64,000 nt of DNA, from positions 62,001-126,000 of the forward strand of contig NZ_SNUE01000003.1 in NCBI RefSeq assembly GCF_012027425.1. Direction: 5' to 3'. Under the pieces are notes generated by a model that did no database searches, was not told the DNA's origin, and worked only from the letters and a program-made list of their open reading frames with translations. Position numbers and translations under genes: made by a program. Below are positions 25,336-32,402 of the stretch, piece after piece; within the stretch, counting starts at the first letter, position 1; every line of letters begins with the position of its first letter. This stretch comes from Thermococcus sp. MV5 (GTDB taxonomy: Archaea; Methanobacteriota_B; Thermococci; Thermococcales; Thermococcaceae).

Positions 25336-26430
25336 ATGAAAAAACTTACATTGCTTCTTATCATTCTCCTGGCCACATTTGCTTTAGCAGAAAGGCCGTA
25401 TGATACTGTGGCAGAAGCTACTTTTAATGCTCTCAAAACGGGAGATTACTCACTCTTAGAGCCTCATCTTGATGATGCCATGAAAAGTGCCTTTAAGGAA
25501 AATGGCTTCAAAGCCTTTAGAGAAGATCTGATTTCAAAATATGGGGATCTTCAGGGATATAGCTTTGTTAAGGAAGGAAAAGCTAAGGAGTTTATTTTGG
25601 GTTATTATGCCTTTGAATTTGAGAAGGCTAATGTAACTTTAAGGTTAGTATTTAGAGAAATTAATGGGGAGTACAAGCTTTCGGGTCTTTGGATTGATGC
25701 TGTAAATGCTAAAGAATCCGGTCTCCCCTTGGGGATAGCAATTCTTTTTCCAATAGCTGGGGGATTCTTGGCCTTGTTAACCTTCTATCTTCTTGGATTC
25801 AAAAAGATAGGTGGGGCAGAGATATTGCTGGGTTTTGTACTGGTGGCAATAACTCTCTTTGTGCAACCTTTGATTCAAAATGCCCCCTTCTTGGGGACAA
25901 GTATAAGGTCGAATTCTGACATTGTGGCCAGGGGAACATCATTTATGATCATTGTAGCTATATGGCTCGGATTTGTTGCAGGATTCTTCCAAGAAGGGTT
26001 GAAGTACATTTTCTGCAGGAACAAATATTTACGTGATGCTCTTTTCATAGGGGTGGGGTTTGGACTAGGTGAGGCCATATTGCTCCCACTTATACAAGCT
26101 GTTCAGTTAATGACTGTTGGAGGAATACCACCTCAACTCACAACTTCCTTACTTTCCATGGGAGAGCGTTACTTGGCTACTCTCTTCCATGCAGGAACAA
26201 CGGTCGTTCTGGCGTATTCATATAAAAACGGCTTTGGGCGAAAGGCATTTTTAACTCTGAGTATTGCTCATGGAATCGTGGATACATTTGCCGCCTATTA
26301 TCAGCTCACACAATCTCGGATAATTCTTTTGATAACCTATGTACTCCTTCTACTAGTATCACTCCTATTGCTTCATTATGGGCTTTCAAAAGTTAGAGAG
26401 GAAAGGGAGGAAGACAGGATTGTTTGGTAA
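25336..26430 (+). CDS. Exported DUF3887-like domain fused to a YhfC/PrsW-like membrane peptidase
   Basis: A 364-residue protein in two parts. A signal peptide (KLTLLLIILLATFALA) leads to an outside domain of about 110 residues (YDTVAEATFNALKTGDYSLL and a later GYYAFEFEKANVTLRLVF) resembling DUF3887. The rest has about seven membrane helices with GFVAGFFQEGLKYIFC, GVGFGLGEAILLPL, LFHAGTTVVLAYS and LSIAHGIVDTFAAYY; the paired Glu and His residues in helices fit an intramembrane metalloprotease of the YhfC type. Activity is inferred. GGTGAT lies 3 nt before ATG 25336. The stop lies inside the padR gene. Confidence 0.7.
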   Translation: MKKLTLLLIILLATFALAERPYDTVAEATFNALKTGDYSLLEPHLDDAMKSAFKENGFKAFREDLISKYGDLQGYSFVKEGKAKEFILGYYAFEFEKANVTLRLVFREINGEYKLSGLWIDAVNAKESGLPLGIAILFPIAGGFLALLTFYLLGFKKIGGAEILLGFVLVAITLFVQPLIQNAPFLGTSIRSNSDIVARGTSFMIIVAIWLGFVAGFFQEGLKYIFCRNKYLRDALFIGVGFGLGEAILLPLIQAVQLMTVGGIPPQLTTSLLSMGERYLATLFHAGTTVVLAYSYKNGFGRKAFLTLSIAHGIVDTFAAYYQLTQSRIILLITYVLLLLVSLLLLHYGLSKVREEREEDRIVW

Positions 26431-26770
26431 TTCCAAAGAGAGGGCCCTCACAAAGCTGAGAAAAGAAATAAGAACTGGGATATATGCATATTTTATCCTT
26501 TCTCTTTTGAAAAAAGACAAAATGCATGGTTATGCAATAAGGAAAGCACTGGAAGAACTAAGCGATGGGAACTTCGTACCCACTGAGAGCACTCTTTATG
26601 GTATTCTGAAAACTCTTGAGAAGTACAATCTGATAAAAGGAGAATGGATGGAAGTGGGGGGAAGGACAAGGAAATATTATGAAATAACCCTTTTAGGAGA
26701 AGATGTTTTTCAAGAGTTGAAAAAAGAAATTGAACTTGTTAAGAGACTGCTTGAAACAGCTCATCTTTGA
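26420..26770 (+). CDS. PadR-family transcriptional regulator
   Basis: A winged-helix protein of about 116 residues. The PadR core IRTGIYAYFILSLLKKDKMHGYAIRKALEELSDG, then TESTLYGILKTLEKYNLIKGEW and GGRTRKYYEITLLGED, is complete. No ATG fits; TTG at 26420 (FGNSKERAL) with GGAGG 9 nt upstream is the likely start, overlapping the upstream gene by 11 bp. Coupling with the membrane protease-like gene and the palindrome before that gene suggests autoregulation of the operon. Confidence 0.88.
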   Translation: MFGNSKERALTKLRKEIRTGIYAYFILSLLKKDKMHGYAIRKALEELSDGNFVPTESTLYGILKTLEKYNLIKGEWMEVGGRTRKYYEITLLGEDVFQELKKEIELVKRLLETAHL

Positions 26771-26827
26771 ATTTTTCTTCATAGAATTCCTTTTAAGTTA
26801 TTTTTGGATTTTATTTTGGTGGTATAG

Positions 26828-26938
26828 ATGATAAGAGAATTCTTGAAGGAATGGAGAAGGCGTTGTCCGTTCATCAGGGCAATAGAGAGATGGCGCTTTG
26901 AGAGGAAGAAGAATAAATTTGAAATAAAAAAGAAATAA
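26828..26938 (+). CDS. Small basic protein, 36 residues
   Basis: Encodes MIREFLKEWRRRCPFIRAIE followed by a Lys/Arg-rich helix ending EIKKK. GGTGG lies 5 nt before the ATG, and a TATA-like CTTTTAAGTTA is upstream (about 26790-26800). About half the residues are charged and mostly positive, suggesting nucleic-acid or ribosome contact, but I do not recognise the family. It converges on hisS and the C/D-box RNA. Confidence 0.5.
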   Translation: MIREFLKEWRRRCPFIRAIERWRFERKKNKFEIKKK

Positions 26939-26939
26939 A

Positions 26940-26992
26940 CTCAGCTAGTCGATCCATTCATCACGTTTCAGTGACGGGTTTGTTCATCATCC
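26940..26992 (-). ncRNA. C/D-box guide sRNA overlapping the hisS stop codon
   Basis: The minus strand shows every archaeal C/D-box element in order within 53 nt: C box ATGATGA (26990-26984), guide ACAAACCCGTCA, D' box CTGA, C' box TGATGA, guide ATGGATCGACTAG and D box CTGA (26944-26941). Such RNAs direct 2'-O-methylation of rRNA or tRNA at the base paired five nucleotides from each D box. The TGA stop of hisS (26989-26987) is part of the C box, so the RNA is probably cut from the hisS transcript. Predicted targets contain TGACGGGTTTGT and CTAGTCGATCCAT. Confidence 0.85.
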
Positions 26993-28297
26993 AAGAATTT
27001 CTTTTACTTCTTCTACAATTTTCTCTATGGGGACTTGGTTTTGTTCTCCACTTTCCATGTTCCTTATTGTGACTTTTTCTTCTGCTAAATCTCTTTTTCC
27101 TAGAATTATTGAAACTTTTGCTCCTATACTATTCGCATAATCAAGAGCCTTTCTAAGCTTTCTTCCTTGCAGGTCATACTCTGCTTTAATGCCTTCTCTT
27201 CTGAGCATTTGAGTTATTTCTATAGCCTTTTTCTTCATTTCAACGTCCTTTCCCACGTAGGCAACGAAAGCATCACTTCCAACTTTAAACTTGGGTAGTA
27301 TTCCTTGATTCTCAAGTATTGGGATTAAACGTTCTATTCCTATGGCAAAACCAGTGGCTGGTGTTGGTTTGCCTCCAAAGACCTCGATTAAATTGTCATA
27401 TCTTCCGCCCCCACCGATTGAACCTATTCCAAGCTCGTTGGGGGCTATGGCTTCAAAAACTATGCTGGTGTAGTAGTCGAATCCTCTTGCTATCCCAAAA
27501 TCAATGAGGGCGTAGTTTTCGAGACCATAGGCTTTCAAAAGCTCAAAAAGCTCCTCAATCTTTTTTAATTCTTCTTTCGCAATTTCACTTGTAAAAAGCT
27601 CATATGCTTTTGGTAAAACATCATCTGGTTTGCCCTTTAATTCTATTAAATCAAAAACCTTCTTAATGTAGTCTTCGCTCAATCCAAAGTCTTGAAGTGC
27701 TTTTGTAAACTCTTCCTTTTCCATTTTATCTTTTTTGTCAATCAGTCGCATAAGCCCAATATCGTCTTTTACTCCAAGCATTTTAGCGAACTCGTCTAGG
27801 AGAATTCTGTCTCCTATGTTAACAGTAAATTCCTTCAAACCAGTACTTAAATAGCTTTCTATAAGGAGCGCTATTACTTCAGCATCTGCCTCTATATTTG
27901 GTGAGCCTATAAGTTCAACTCCTGCTTGCCAGAACTCTCTAAGACGACCACTTTGAGGCTCTTCATATCGAAACATATTTCCTATGTAGTACCACTTTAT
28001 GGGCTTTGGTGCAGTTTGGAAGGAGTTAACAAATAATCTGGCAACGCTTGATGTTAAATCAGGCCTGAGAGAAAGATTTCTTCCACCTTTGTCTTCAAAA
28101 GCATAAAGCTGTTCGACGACTTCTTCTCCACTTCTCAGCTCAAAGAGCTTTGTGTATTCAAAAGTTGGTGTGAGTATTTCCTTAAATCCATAAGCCTCAA
28201 ATACTCCCCTGATTCTCTCGAATACATACCTGCGTTTTACCATATCTTCTGGGAGTAAATCTCTCGTTCCTTTAACTCGCTGGATTCTTTCAACCAT
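26987..28297 (-). CDS. hisS: Histidyl-tRNA synthetase
   Basis: Class II aminoacyl-tRNA synthetase charging tRNA-His. The 436 residues show VKGTRDLLPEDM (8-19), motif 2 in WYYIGNMFRYEEPQSGRLREF (about 103-123), the histidine-specific RGFDYYTSIVFEA (about 257-269), GIGSIGGGGRYDNLIE and GFAIGIERL (motif 3, about 301-309), then a C-terminal anticodon-binding domain (VAYVGKDVEMKKKAIEI onward). ATG 28297 follows GGTGGGACAA; the in-frame start at 28306 lacks one. The stop codon is shared with the C box of a guide sRNA. Confidence 0.96.
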   Translation of the reverse strand: MVERIQRVKGTRDLLPEDMVKRRYVFERIRGVFEAYGFKEILTPTFEYTKLFELRSGEEVVEQLYAFEDKGGRNLSLRPDLTSSVARLFVNSFQTAPKPIKWYYIGNMFRYEEPQSGRLREFWQAGVELIGSPNIEADAEVIALLIESYLSTGLKEFTVNIGDRILLDEFAKMLGVKDDIGLMRLIDKKDKMEKEEFTKALQDFGLSEDYIKKVFDLIELKGKPDDVLPKAYELFTSEIAKEELKKIEELFELLKAYGLENYALIDFGIARGFDYYTSIVFEAIAPNELGIGSIGGGGRYDNLIEVFGGKPTPATGFAIGIERLIPILENQGILPKFKVGSDAFVAYVGKDVEMKKKAIEITQMLRREGIKAEYDLQGRKLRKALDYANSIGAKVSIILGKRDLAEEKVTIRNMESGEQNQVPIEKIVEEVKEILG

Positions 28298-28330
28298 TTG
28301 TCCCACCTACCCATTGAAGCAAAAAGGAAG

Positions 28331-28945
28331 TTAAAAAGTTGTTGATTTTATAAGTTTGAGGAATATTCCTCCAACACCCTCCACCATCATTTGGGCACCA
28401 ATTGCCATTGTGAAAAGACCTATTATTCTAATAAATACTCCAAGGGTTGTTTTGCTGATATTCTCCATAGCGTACAGGGCCACAAGCATTAAAAGTGCAG
28501 TGCTTAGGATTGCTACCATAATGGCCAAGGTTGAAACTCCTATTCCATATTCAGCTGTTAGAGTTATTGCAGTTGTTATTGCAGCTGGACCAGCTATTAA
28601 TGGGGTGGCTACAGGAACAGCTGCTAGGGCAAGTATGTTCTTCTCTTTCTTTAATGTTACCATTCCGCCCCCTTCTAGAGCCTCAAGACCTATTTTGAAA
28701 AGCACGAACCCCCCAGCCACTCTAAGGGCGTTTAGGTCAATGTGAAACACATCTTGCAGTATTATTTTTCCAGCCAGTGCGAAAAGGATGAGGAGGAAAA
28801 ATCCTATGAGATTTGCCCTTAATATGAGTTGTTTTATATCCTCTATGTGAAAATCTTCTCTAAGTAAACTAACTAGGAGTATCTTATCACTGGGGTCTAT
28901 CATGATTATCATAAGCAATGCTGAGCTTAGAACTTCAGTTATCAT
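28331..28945 (-). CDS. MarC-family integral membrane protein
   Basis: A protein of about 204 residues with six hydrophobic segments and the MarC pattern [17 protein letters not shown] near the start, [16 protein letters not shown] in the middle and [18 protein letters not shown] near 120. MarC-type proteins are membrane proteins of unsettled function, once linked to drug resistance. I chose ATG 28945 (GAGG just upstream); a TTG at 28966 would give seven more residues and would start near the expected transcription start behind the TATA CTTTATAAAC. Confidence 0.85.
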   Translation of the reverse strand: MITEVLSSALLMIIMIDPSDKILLVSLLREDFHIEDIKQLILRANLIGFFLLILFALAGKIILQDVFHIDLNALRVAGGFVLFKIGLEALEGGGMVTLKKEKNILALAAVPVATPLIAGPAAITTAITLTAEYGIGVSTLAIMVAILSTALLMLVALYAMENISKTTLGVFIRIIGLFTMAIGAQMMVEGVGGIFLKLIKSTTF

Positions 28946-28985
28946 AGGCCTCGAAAGGTTTTTCAAAGTGGTTTGTTTATAAAGG

Positions 28986-29041
28986 TAGTGATGATGAGAC
29001 CGGCACTGGATGATGGGTGATTAGCACTCGGTTGTCTGAGT
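28986..29041 (+). ncRNA. Candidate C/D-box guide sRNA upstream of tRNA-Tyr
   Basis: Between marC and tRNA-Tyr the plus strand reads GTGATGA (C box, 28988-28994; overlapping ATGATGA at 28991-28997), guide TGAGACCGGCA, a weak D' CTGG, then ATGATGG and GTGATTA (either may be C'), guide GCACTCGGTTGT and a canonical D box CTGA (29036-29039). Length and order fit, but D' and C' are degenerate. Predicted D-guide target contains ACAACCGAGTGC. Its promoter is not obvious. Confidence 0.5.
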
Positions 29042-29104
29042 ATTCATAGAAAGATTTATAAACTACATCAAGATGAGTAGTGATTGAGGGCTGGGCTGTA
29101 GGGT

Positions 29105-29182
29105 CCCGCGGTAGCCTAGCCTGGGAGTGGCGGCGGACTGTAGATCCGCAGGTCCCCGGTTCAAATCCGGGCCGCGGGACCA
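29105..29182 (+). tRNA. tRNA-Tyr (GTA anticodon)
   Basis: A 78-nt cloverleaf including CCA. Acceptor CCCGCGG/CCGCGGG gives the C1-G72 pair typical of archaeal tRNA-Tyr; T8 A9; anticodon stem GCGGA/TCCGC with loop CTGTAGA, anticodon GTA; T arm CCCGG-TTCAAAT-CCGGG; discriminator A. A TATA TTTATAAACT lies about 40 nt upstream. No intron is present. Confidence 0.96.
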
Positions 29183-29192
29183 CCAAAATCTT

Positions 29193-29393
29193 CTATCGAG
29201 ATTGTGAACGTTTGACCGTCTCTAGCTCAATTCTTAAGAGCTCTAAATCTTGTTGGAGTTCTTTTAAAGCTTGTTCAAGATAATTCATGCGCTCTTCGAG
29301 AAGGTCTAGACTCATTAGTTTCGTCTCTAGGAACCTAATCCTTTTTTCAAACCCTGAAAATCCTTTTTCTTCATTTTTCAATGTTTCCACCAA
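29193..29393 (-). CDS. Small coiled-coil protein
   Basis: A 66-residue protein that from residue 15 on is one heptad-patterned helix (FEKRIRFLETKLMSLDLLEE, then LEQALKELQQDLELLRIELE), so probably an oligomeric coiled coil. The GTG at 29393 lies about 25 nt downstream of a TATA-like TATTTTAAAA, suggesting a leaderless message. Function unknown; it converges on tRNA-Tyr. Confidence 0.6.
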   Translation of the reverse strand: MVETLKNEEKGFSGFEKRIRFLETKLMSLDLLEERMNYLEQALKELQQDLELLRIELETVKRSQSR

Positions 29394-29490
29394 TGTGATT
29401 ATTGCTTTGTTTTAAAATACTCTTTCTTTTTTACTTCTCTTGTATAAAAACTAATCAAAAATCTTTTAACCTTCAAAGTTGTGTTAAACT

Positions 29491-29937
29491 ATGGTGTTTA
29501 AAATGAGAACCTTCCTCACGGACCAGCAAATCAGGATATTACGCTTGAGGGCTAAGGGACTAAAACAAAGTGAAATTGCTGAAGTTTTAGGAACAAGCAG
29601 GGCAAATATCAGTATCCTCGAAAAACGTGCTTTGGAGAAAATTGAAAAAGCTAGAAATACCCTGCTTCTATGGGAACAAATAAACTCTAAAGTTACAATT
29701 GAAGTTAAAAAAGGAGAGGACATTTTTAAAATTCCAAATGAAGTCTTTAAAAAAGCGGACAAGCTTGGGATAAAAGTACCTTATACAACAGCTGAAATTA
29801 TAGCATTCCTAGTAGAAAATGCTCCAATTGTGGATAGAATAGCGAAGGAAGATTTTGTGCTCTTTTTGGATAATCATGATAAGCTCAAGATAAGTGGATA
29901 CTTACTTGATGAATTTGATGATATAAGGAAGGACTAG
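29491..29937 (+). CDS. Tfx-family DNA-binding regulator
   Basis: A 148-residue archaeal regulator. The N-terminal helix-turn-helix (TFLTDQQIRILRLRAKGLKQ, EIAEVLGTSRANISILEKRA) is of the sigma-like type found in Tfx, a protein first described as a DNA-binding factor for a methanogen molybdenum formylmethanofuran dehydrogenase operon. The C-terminal part (KKADKLGIKVPYTTAEIIAF) is the usual Tfx ligand-like domain. ATG 29491 lies about 25 nt behind a TCTTTTAAC box and may be leaderless; ATG 29503 is an alternative. Its end overlaps the converging lrgB gene by 36 bp. Targets are unknown. Confidence 0.88.
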   Translation: MVFKMRTFLTDQQIRILRLRAKGLKQSEIAEVLGTSRANISILEKRALEKIEKARNTLLLWEQINSKVTIEVKKGEDIFKIPNEVFKKADKLGIKVPYTTAEIIAFLVENAPIVDRIAKEDFVLFLDNHDKLKISGYLLDEFDDIRKD

Positions 29938-30576
29938 GGACGTAAAAATTCCATTTAATGCCATGGCAAGTCCACTAACGGCCCCAGAAAGTTCATCATC
30001 GAGTATTATCCTGGCAGTTCCAAGACCATGAGATGAAACTCCCATTGCGAGACCTCGTGCTACTCTATCTCTCACCTTAGAGAGGTTCAGAAGTTCAACA
30101 CCTATTGCGTTTCCGAGAATGCCAGTTAATATTACCAAAACAGCGGTTAATGGAGGTATTCCCCCTATTTTCTCACTAACTCCTATTGCGATTGCAGTTG
30201 TTATACTTTTGGGGGCTATACTCAAGAGGAGGTCCTCACTTCCTCCTAGGAGCTTGATAAGGTAAACAGCACTAAGGATAGCTAGAGTTCCGCCGAAAAT
30301 AACTCCAATAAATATTTGCCTTGAATAGGTCTTGATTATGCCCCGTTGCTTATAAAGAGGAATTGCAAGGCTTACAACTGCTGGTCCAAGTAGGAAGCTT
30401 AAAAAGCGAGCACTCTCCATATAACTTTCATAGCTTATTCTGGTAAATTGCAAAAAGAGTGCTATAGTGCCTATTGAGAGCAAAACAGGGTTTAGATAGA
30501 ATGCTTTTTTTCTCTCGTATATTTTTGAAAAGGCATAAAAAGATCCAATGGTGATAAAGATGCCTAATGTATTCAT
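29902..30576 (-). CDS. lrgB: LrgB/CidB-family membrane protein
   Basis: A 224-residue protein with about seven hydrophobic helices. FLLGPAVVSLAIPLYKQ (about 61-77), LLLSIAPKSITTAIAIGVSEKIGG (about 116-139) and GVSSHGLGTARIILDDE (about 177-193) are the LrgB family signatures. In bacteria LrgAB/CidAB act like holin/antiholin proteins or metabolite (pyruvate) transporters; transport is more plausible in an archaeon without murein. The ATGA overlap with lrgA shows they are coupled. Confidence 0.92.
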   Translation of the reverse strand: MNTLGIFITIGSFYAFSKIYERKKAFYLNPVLLSIGTIALFLQFTRISYESYMESARFLSFLLGPAVVSLAIPLYKQRGIIKTYSRQIFIGVIFGGTLAILSAVYLIKLLGGSEDLLLSIAPKSITTAIAIGVSEKIGGIPPLTAVLVILTGILGNAIGVELLNLSKVRDRVARGLAMGVSSHGLGTARIILDDELSGAVSGLAMALNGIFTSLVLPYIIKFIK

Positions 30577-30914
30577 CTTTCACCACCACTCAGGTACTCT
30601 ACTAGCTTGGCTGTTAAAATCAATGTTAGAAGAAAGCTAATTACAAGTGTCGTGGTTATTGGAAGTATTTGGCTTTTTATAAGGGCCCAATATGAGATTA
30701 TCCCAACTCCCGGTGGGATAAACATCACACTCATGTTTCTTATGAATAACTCTGCTTCTTTTTCCACGTCTTCTATTTTAACAAGCTTGAATAAGAGCGC
30801 AAAGGTTAGTAAGATCATTCCAATAACGTTTCCTGGTATAGGGAGATGAAGCACTTCAGTTATTCCCTCCCCGATGAAAAGAAAGCCGAATATGATTGCA
30901 AGTCCCTTATACAT
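30573..30914 (-). CDS. lrgA: LrgA/CidA-family membrane protein
   Basis: A 113-residue protein with four hydrophobic helices and the CidA/LrgA segments HLPIPGNVIGMILL (about 23-36) and NMSVMFIPPGVGIISYW (about 65-81). It forms the two-gene LrgAB unit and overlaps the lrgB start by four bases. A T-rich, weakly TATA-like stretch precedes it; no ribosome site is evident before ATG 30914, so leaderless initiation is possible. Confidence 0.9.
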   Translation of the reverse strand: MYKGLAIIFGFLFIGEGITEVLHLPIPGNVIGMILLTFALLFKLVKIEDVEKEAELFIRNMSVMFIPPGVGIISYWALIKSQILPITTTLVISFLLTLILTAKLVEYLSGGER

Positions 30915-30961
30915 GAAACATCAGAAAAAATAGGTAGTAAAAAGATAAAAAGCTAACTAAT

Positions 30962-31357
30962 TTATTCAAATATTGCTATTGCTTCTATCTCAATCTTGAC
31001 ATTTTTGGGCAGCTTTGCTACCTGCACTACTGCTCTTGCTGGTTTTGATTTCCCAAAGTATTCTTCATAGACTTTATTGAACTCTCCAAAGTAGTTTATG
31101 TCATCCAAATAAACGTTTACCTTAGCAACATCTTCTATCTTAGCTTCCGCTGCCTCTAAAACAGCTATGAGATTTTCTATTGCCTGTCTTGCTTGTTCCT
31201 TTATGTCTCCTTTTATGAGTTCTCCAGTTTCGGGGTTTATTGGGATCTGGCCTGATATGAAAAGTATTTTGCTTGGATTTTTCACAAGAATTCCTTGGCT
31301 GTATGGGCCGATTGGCTGTGGAGCTTTCTCAGTATATATTACTTCTCTCTTCACCAT
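30962..31357 (-). CDS. ridA: RidA-family reactive imine deaminase
   Basis: A 131-residue member of the RidA (YjgF/YER057c/UK114) family, trimeric enzymes that hydrolyse reactive enamine/imine intermediates such as 2-aminoacrylate. [17 protein letters not shown] (12-28), [15 protein letters not shown] (33-47) and the C-terminal [25 protein letters not shown], with the catalytic-site arginine, are clear. GGTGATT precedes the ATG. The sRNA candidate and DUF2666 gene lie upstream on the same strand. Confidence 0.95.
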   Translation of the reverse strand: MVKREVIYTEKAPQPIGPYSQGILVKNPSKILFISGQIPINPETGELIKGDIKEQARQAIENLIAVLEAAEAKIEDVAKVNVYLDDINYFGEFNKVYEEYFGKSKPARAVVQVAKLPKNVKIEIEAIAIFE

Positions 31358-31427
31358 TTTTAATCACCATCTGGGGTTGTAGCGGCGTATTGTTAAAAAC
31401 TTTTTGGAAAAGGGAAGAAAAGAAAGG

Positions 31428-31486
31428 GATCAGCGAAGCGAAGACTCTTCATCGCATTGCTCGGGTGTCCTCGGCCTCATCATGCT
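31428..31486 (-). ncRNA. C/D-box guide sRNA directly after the DUF2666 gene
   Basis: The minus strand shows C box ATGATGA (31483-31477), guide GGCCGAGGACAC, D' variant CCGA, a C' box GCGATGA, guide AGAGTCTTCGCTTCG and D box CTGA (31433-31430). Order and spacing fit an archaeal C/D-box RNA of about 55-60 nt. It starts only a few bases behind the stop codon of the DUF2666 gene (31490), so it may be processed from that transcript. Predicted targets contain GTGTCCTCGGCC and CGAAGCGAAGAC. Confidence 0.72.
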
Positions 31487-31489
31487 TTA

Positions 31490-32281
31490 TTAACTTTTTT
31501 CTAAGTATTTTTCAAGTGGTTTCGGTGGGATATCAATTGTTACTCCAACTTTTTCTAGGGCCGCTCTCAGTGCATAGATTTTTGCATGTTCTCGGAATTC
31601 TTTTGGGGCATAATTCTCTATAGGGATGTGTAAGAGCTTATCAACAAGTGTTTTTATCTCAGGTTCACTCTTGACTTTTTTAATGTCTGCAAACCACTCG
31701 TTAATTCCCTTTATATTTATCTCTGCATAAATTGGGATCTTTGATATAGTGGTTTCATTTATGCTGCTCAGTAATCTCGCAATATCCGCCATGGGTGTTT
31801 TGTCATCAATTATCAATCTTTTCACAACGATCCAGCTTCCATGTTTGGCGGTAAAGTTTACATGTTCATCATGGTAGATGAGGGTAGTTCGTAACTCGGT
31901 TATGGGTTCTTCCGGATAATTGACGATAAACTTATTTAAAAGAGCCTCCCTGGCCAATAAAGCTTTTGCCACGGTAAGCAAGTGTTTTTTAAGCTTTTTA
32001 TTTTCTTCAAATATCATGGGGTTGAGTTTTCTTGAAGTTCCAGGAGATTTTAATGTTTTTAAAATTTCCCAAAGTTCTTTCTCCGCTATTTCCTCAGCCA
32101 AACTCATTATTCCGGCAACATTCATAACCTCTGTTAGATACTCTGGAATTTTTAGGTTTACAGTATTGGACACGCTTGCAAGAAAGTGGGCTATCTCGTG
32201 ACTTTCCATTGCCAGTAATTTGTCTCCAACTTTCCAATTTTTATGGTTCGCGGTAAAAGCTATATGATCTTCGATTTTCAT
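31490..32281 (-). CDS. DUF2666 family protein with two tandem repeats
   Basis: A 263-residue archaeal protein of unknown function. It contains two related halves: DHIAFTANHKNWKVGDKLLA with HEIAHFLASVSNTVNLKIPE, and EHVNFTAKHGSWIVVKRLII with ADIARLLSSINETTISKIPI. This is the DUF2666 arrangement. GGGGTGAT lies 4 nt before ATG 32281. No catalytic motif or membrane segment is seen. A C/D-box sRNA candidate follows the stop. Confidence 0.8.
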   Translation of the reverse strand: MKIEDHIAFTANHKNWKVGDKLLAMESHEIAHFLASVSNTVNLKIPEYLTEVMNVAGIMSLAEEIAEKELWEILKTLKSPGTSRKLNPMIFEENKKLKKHLLTVAKALLAREALLNKFIVNYPEEPITELRTTLIYHDEHVNFTAKHGSWIVVKRLIIDDKTPMADIARLLSSINETTISKIPIYAEINIKGINEWFADIKKVKSEPEIKTLVDKLLHIPIENYAPKEFREHAKIYALRAALEKVGVTIDIPPKPLEKYLEKS

Positions 32282-32402
32282 TTCCATCACCCCGTAGCTT
32301 TTTGGGTTTCTATTATTTTAGCTTTTCTGCGCTTTGTGGGTTTCCTTAAAAAAAGTTTATAAGTTCACTCAAGCAACCGTAATTTGAGAGAGGTGAGGTA
32401 TT

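Noticed and set aside
29080-29283. Open frames over tRNA-Tyr on both strands
   Set aside because: They read through a clear tRNA; the minus-strand frame shows the familiar tRNA-derived PGFEPGTCGS-type artefact.
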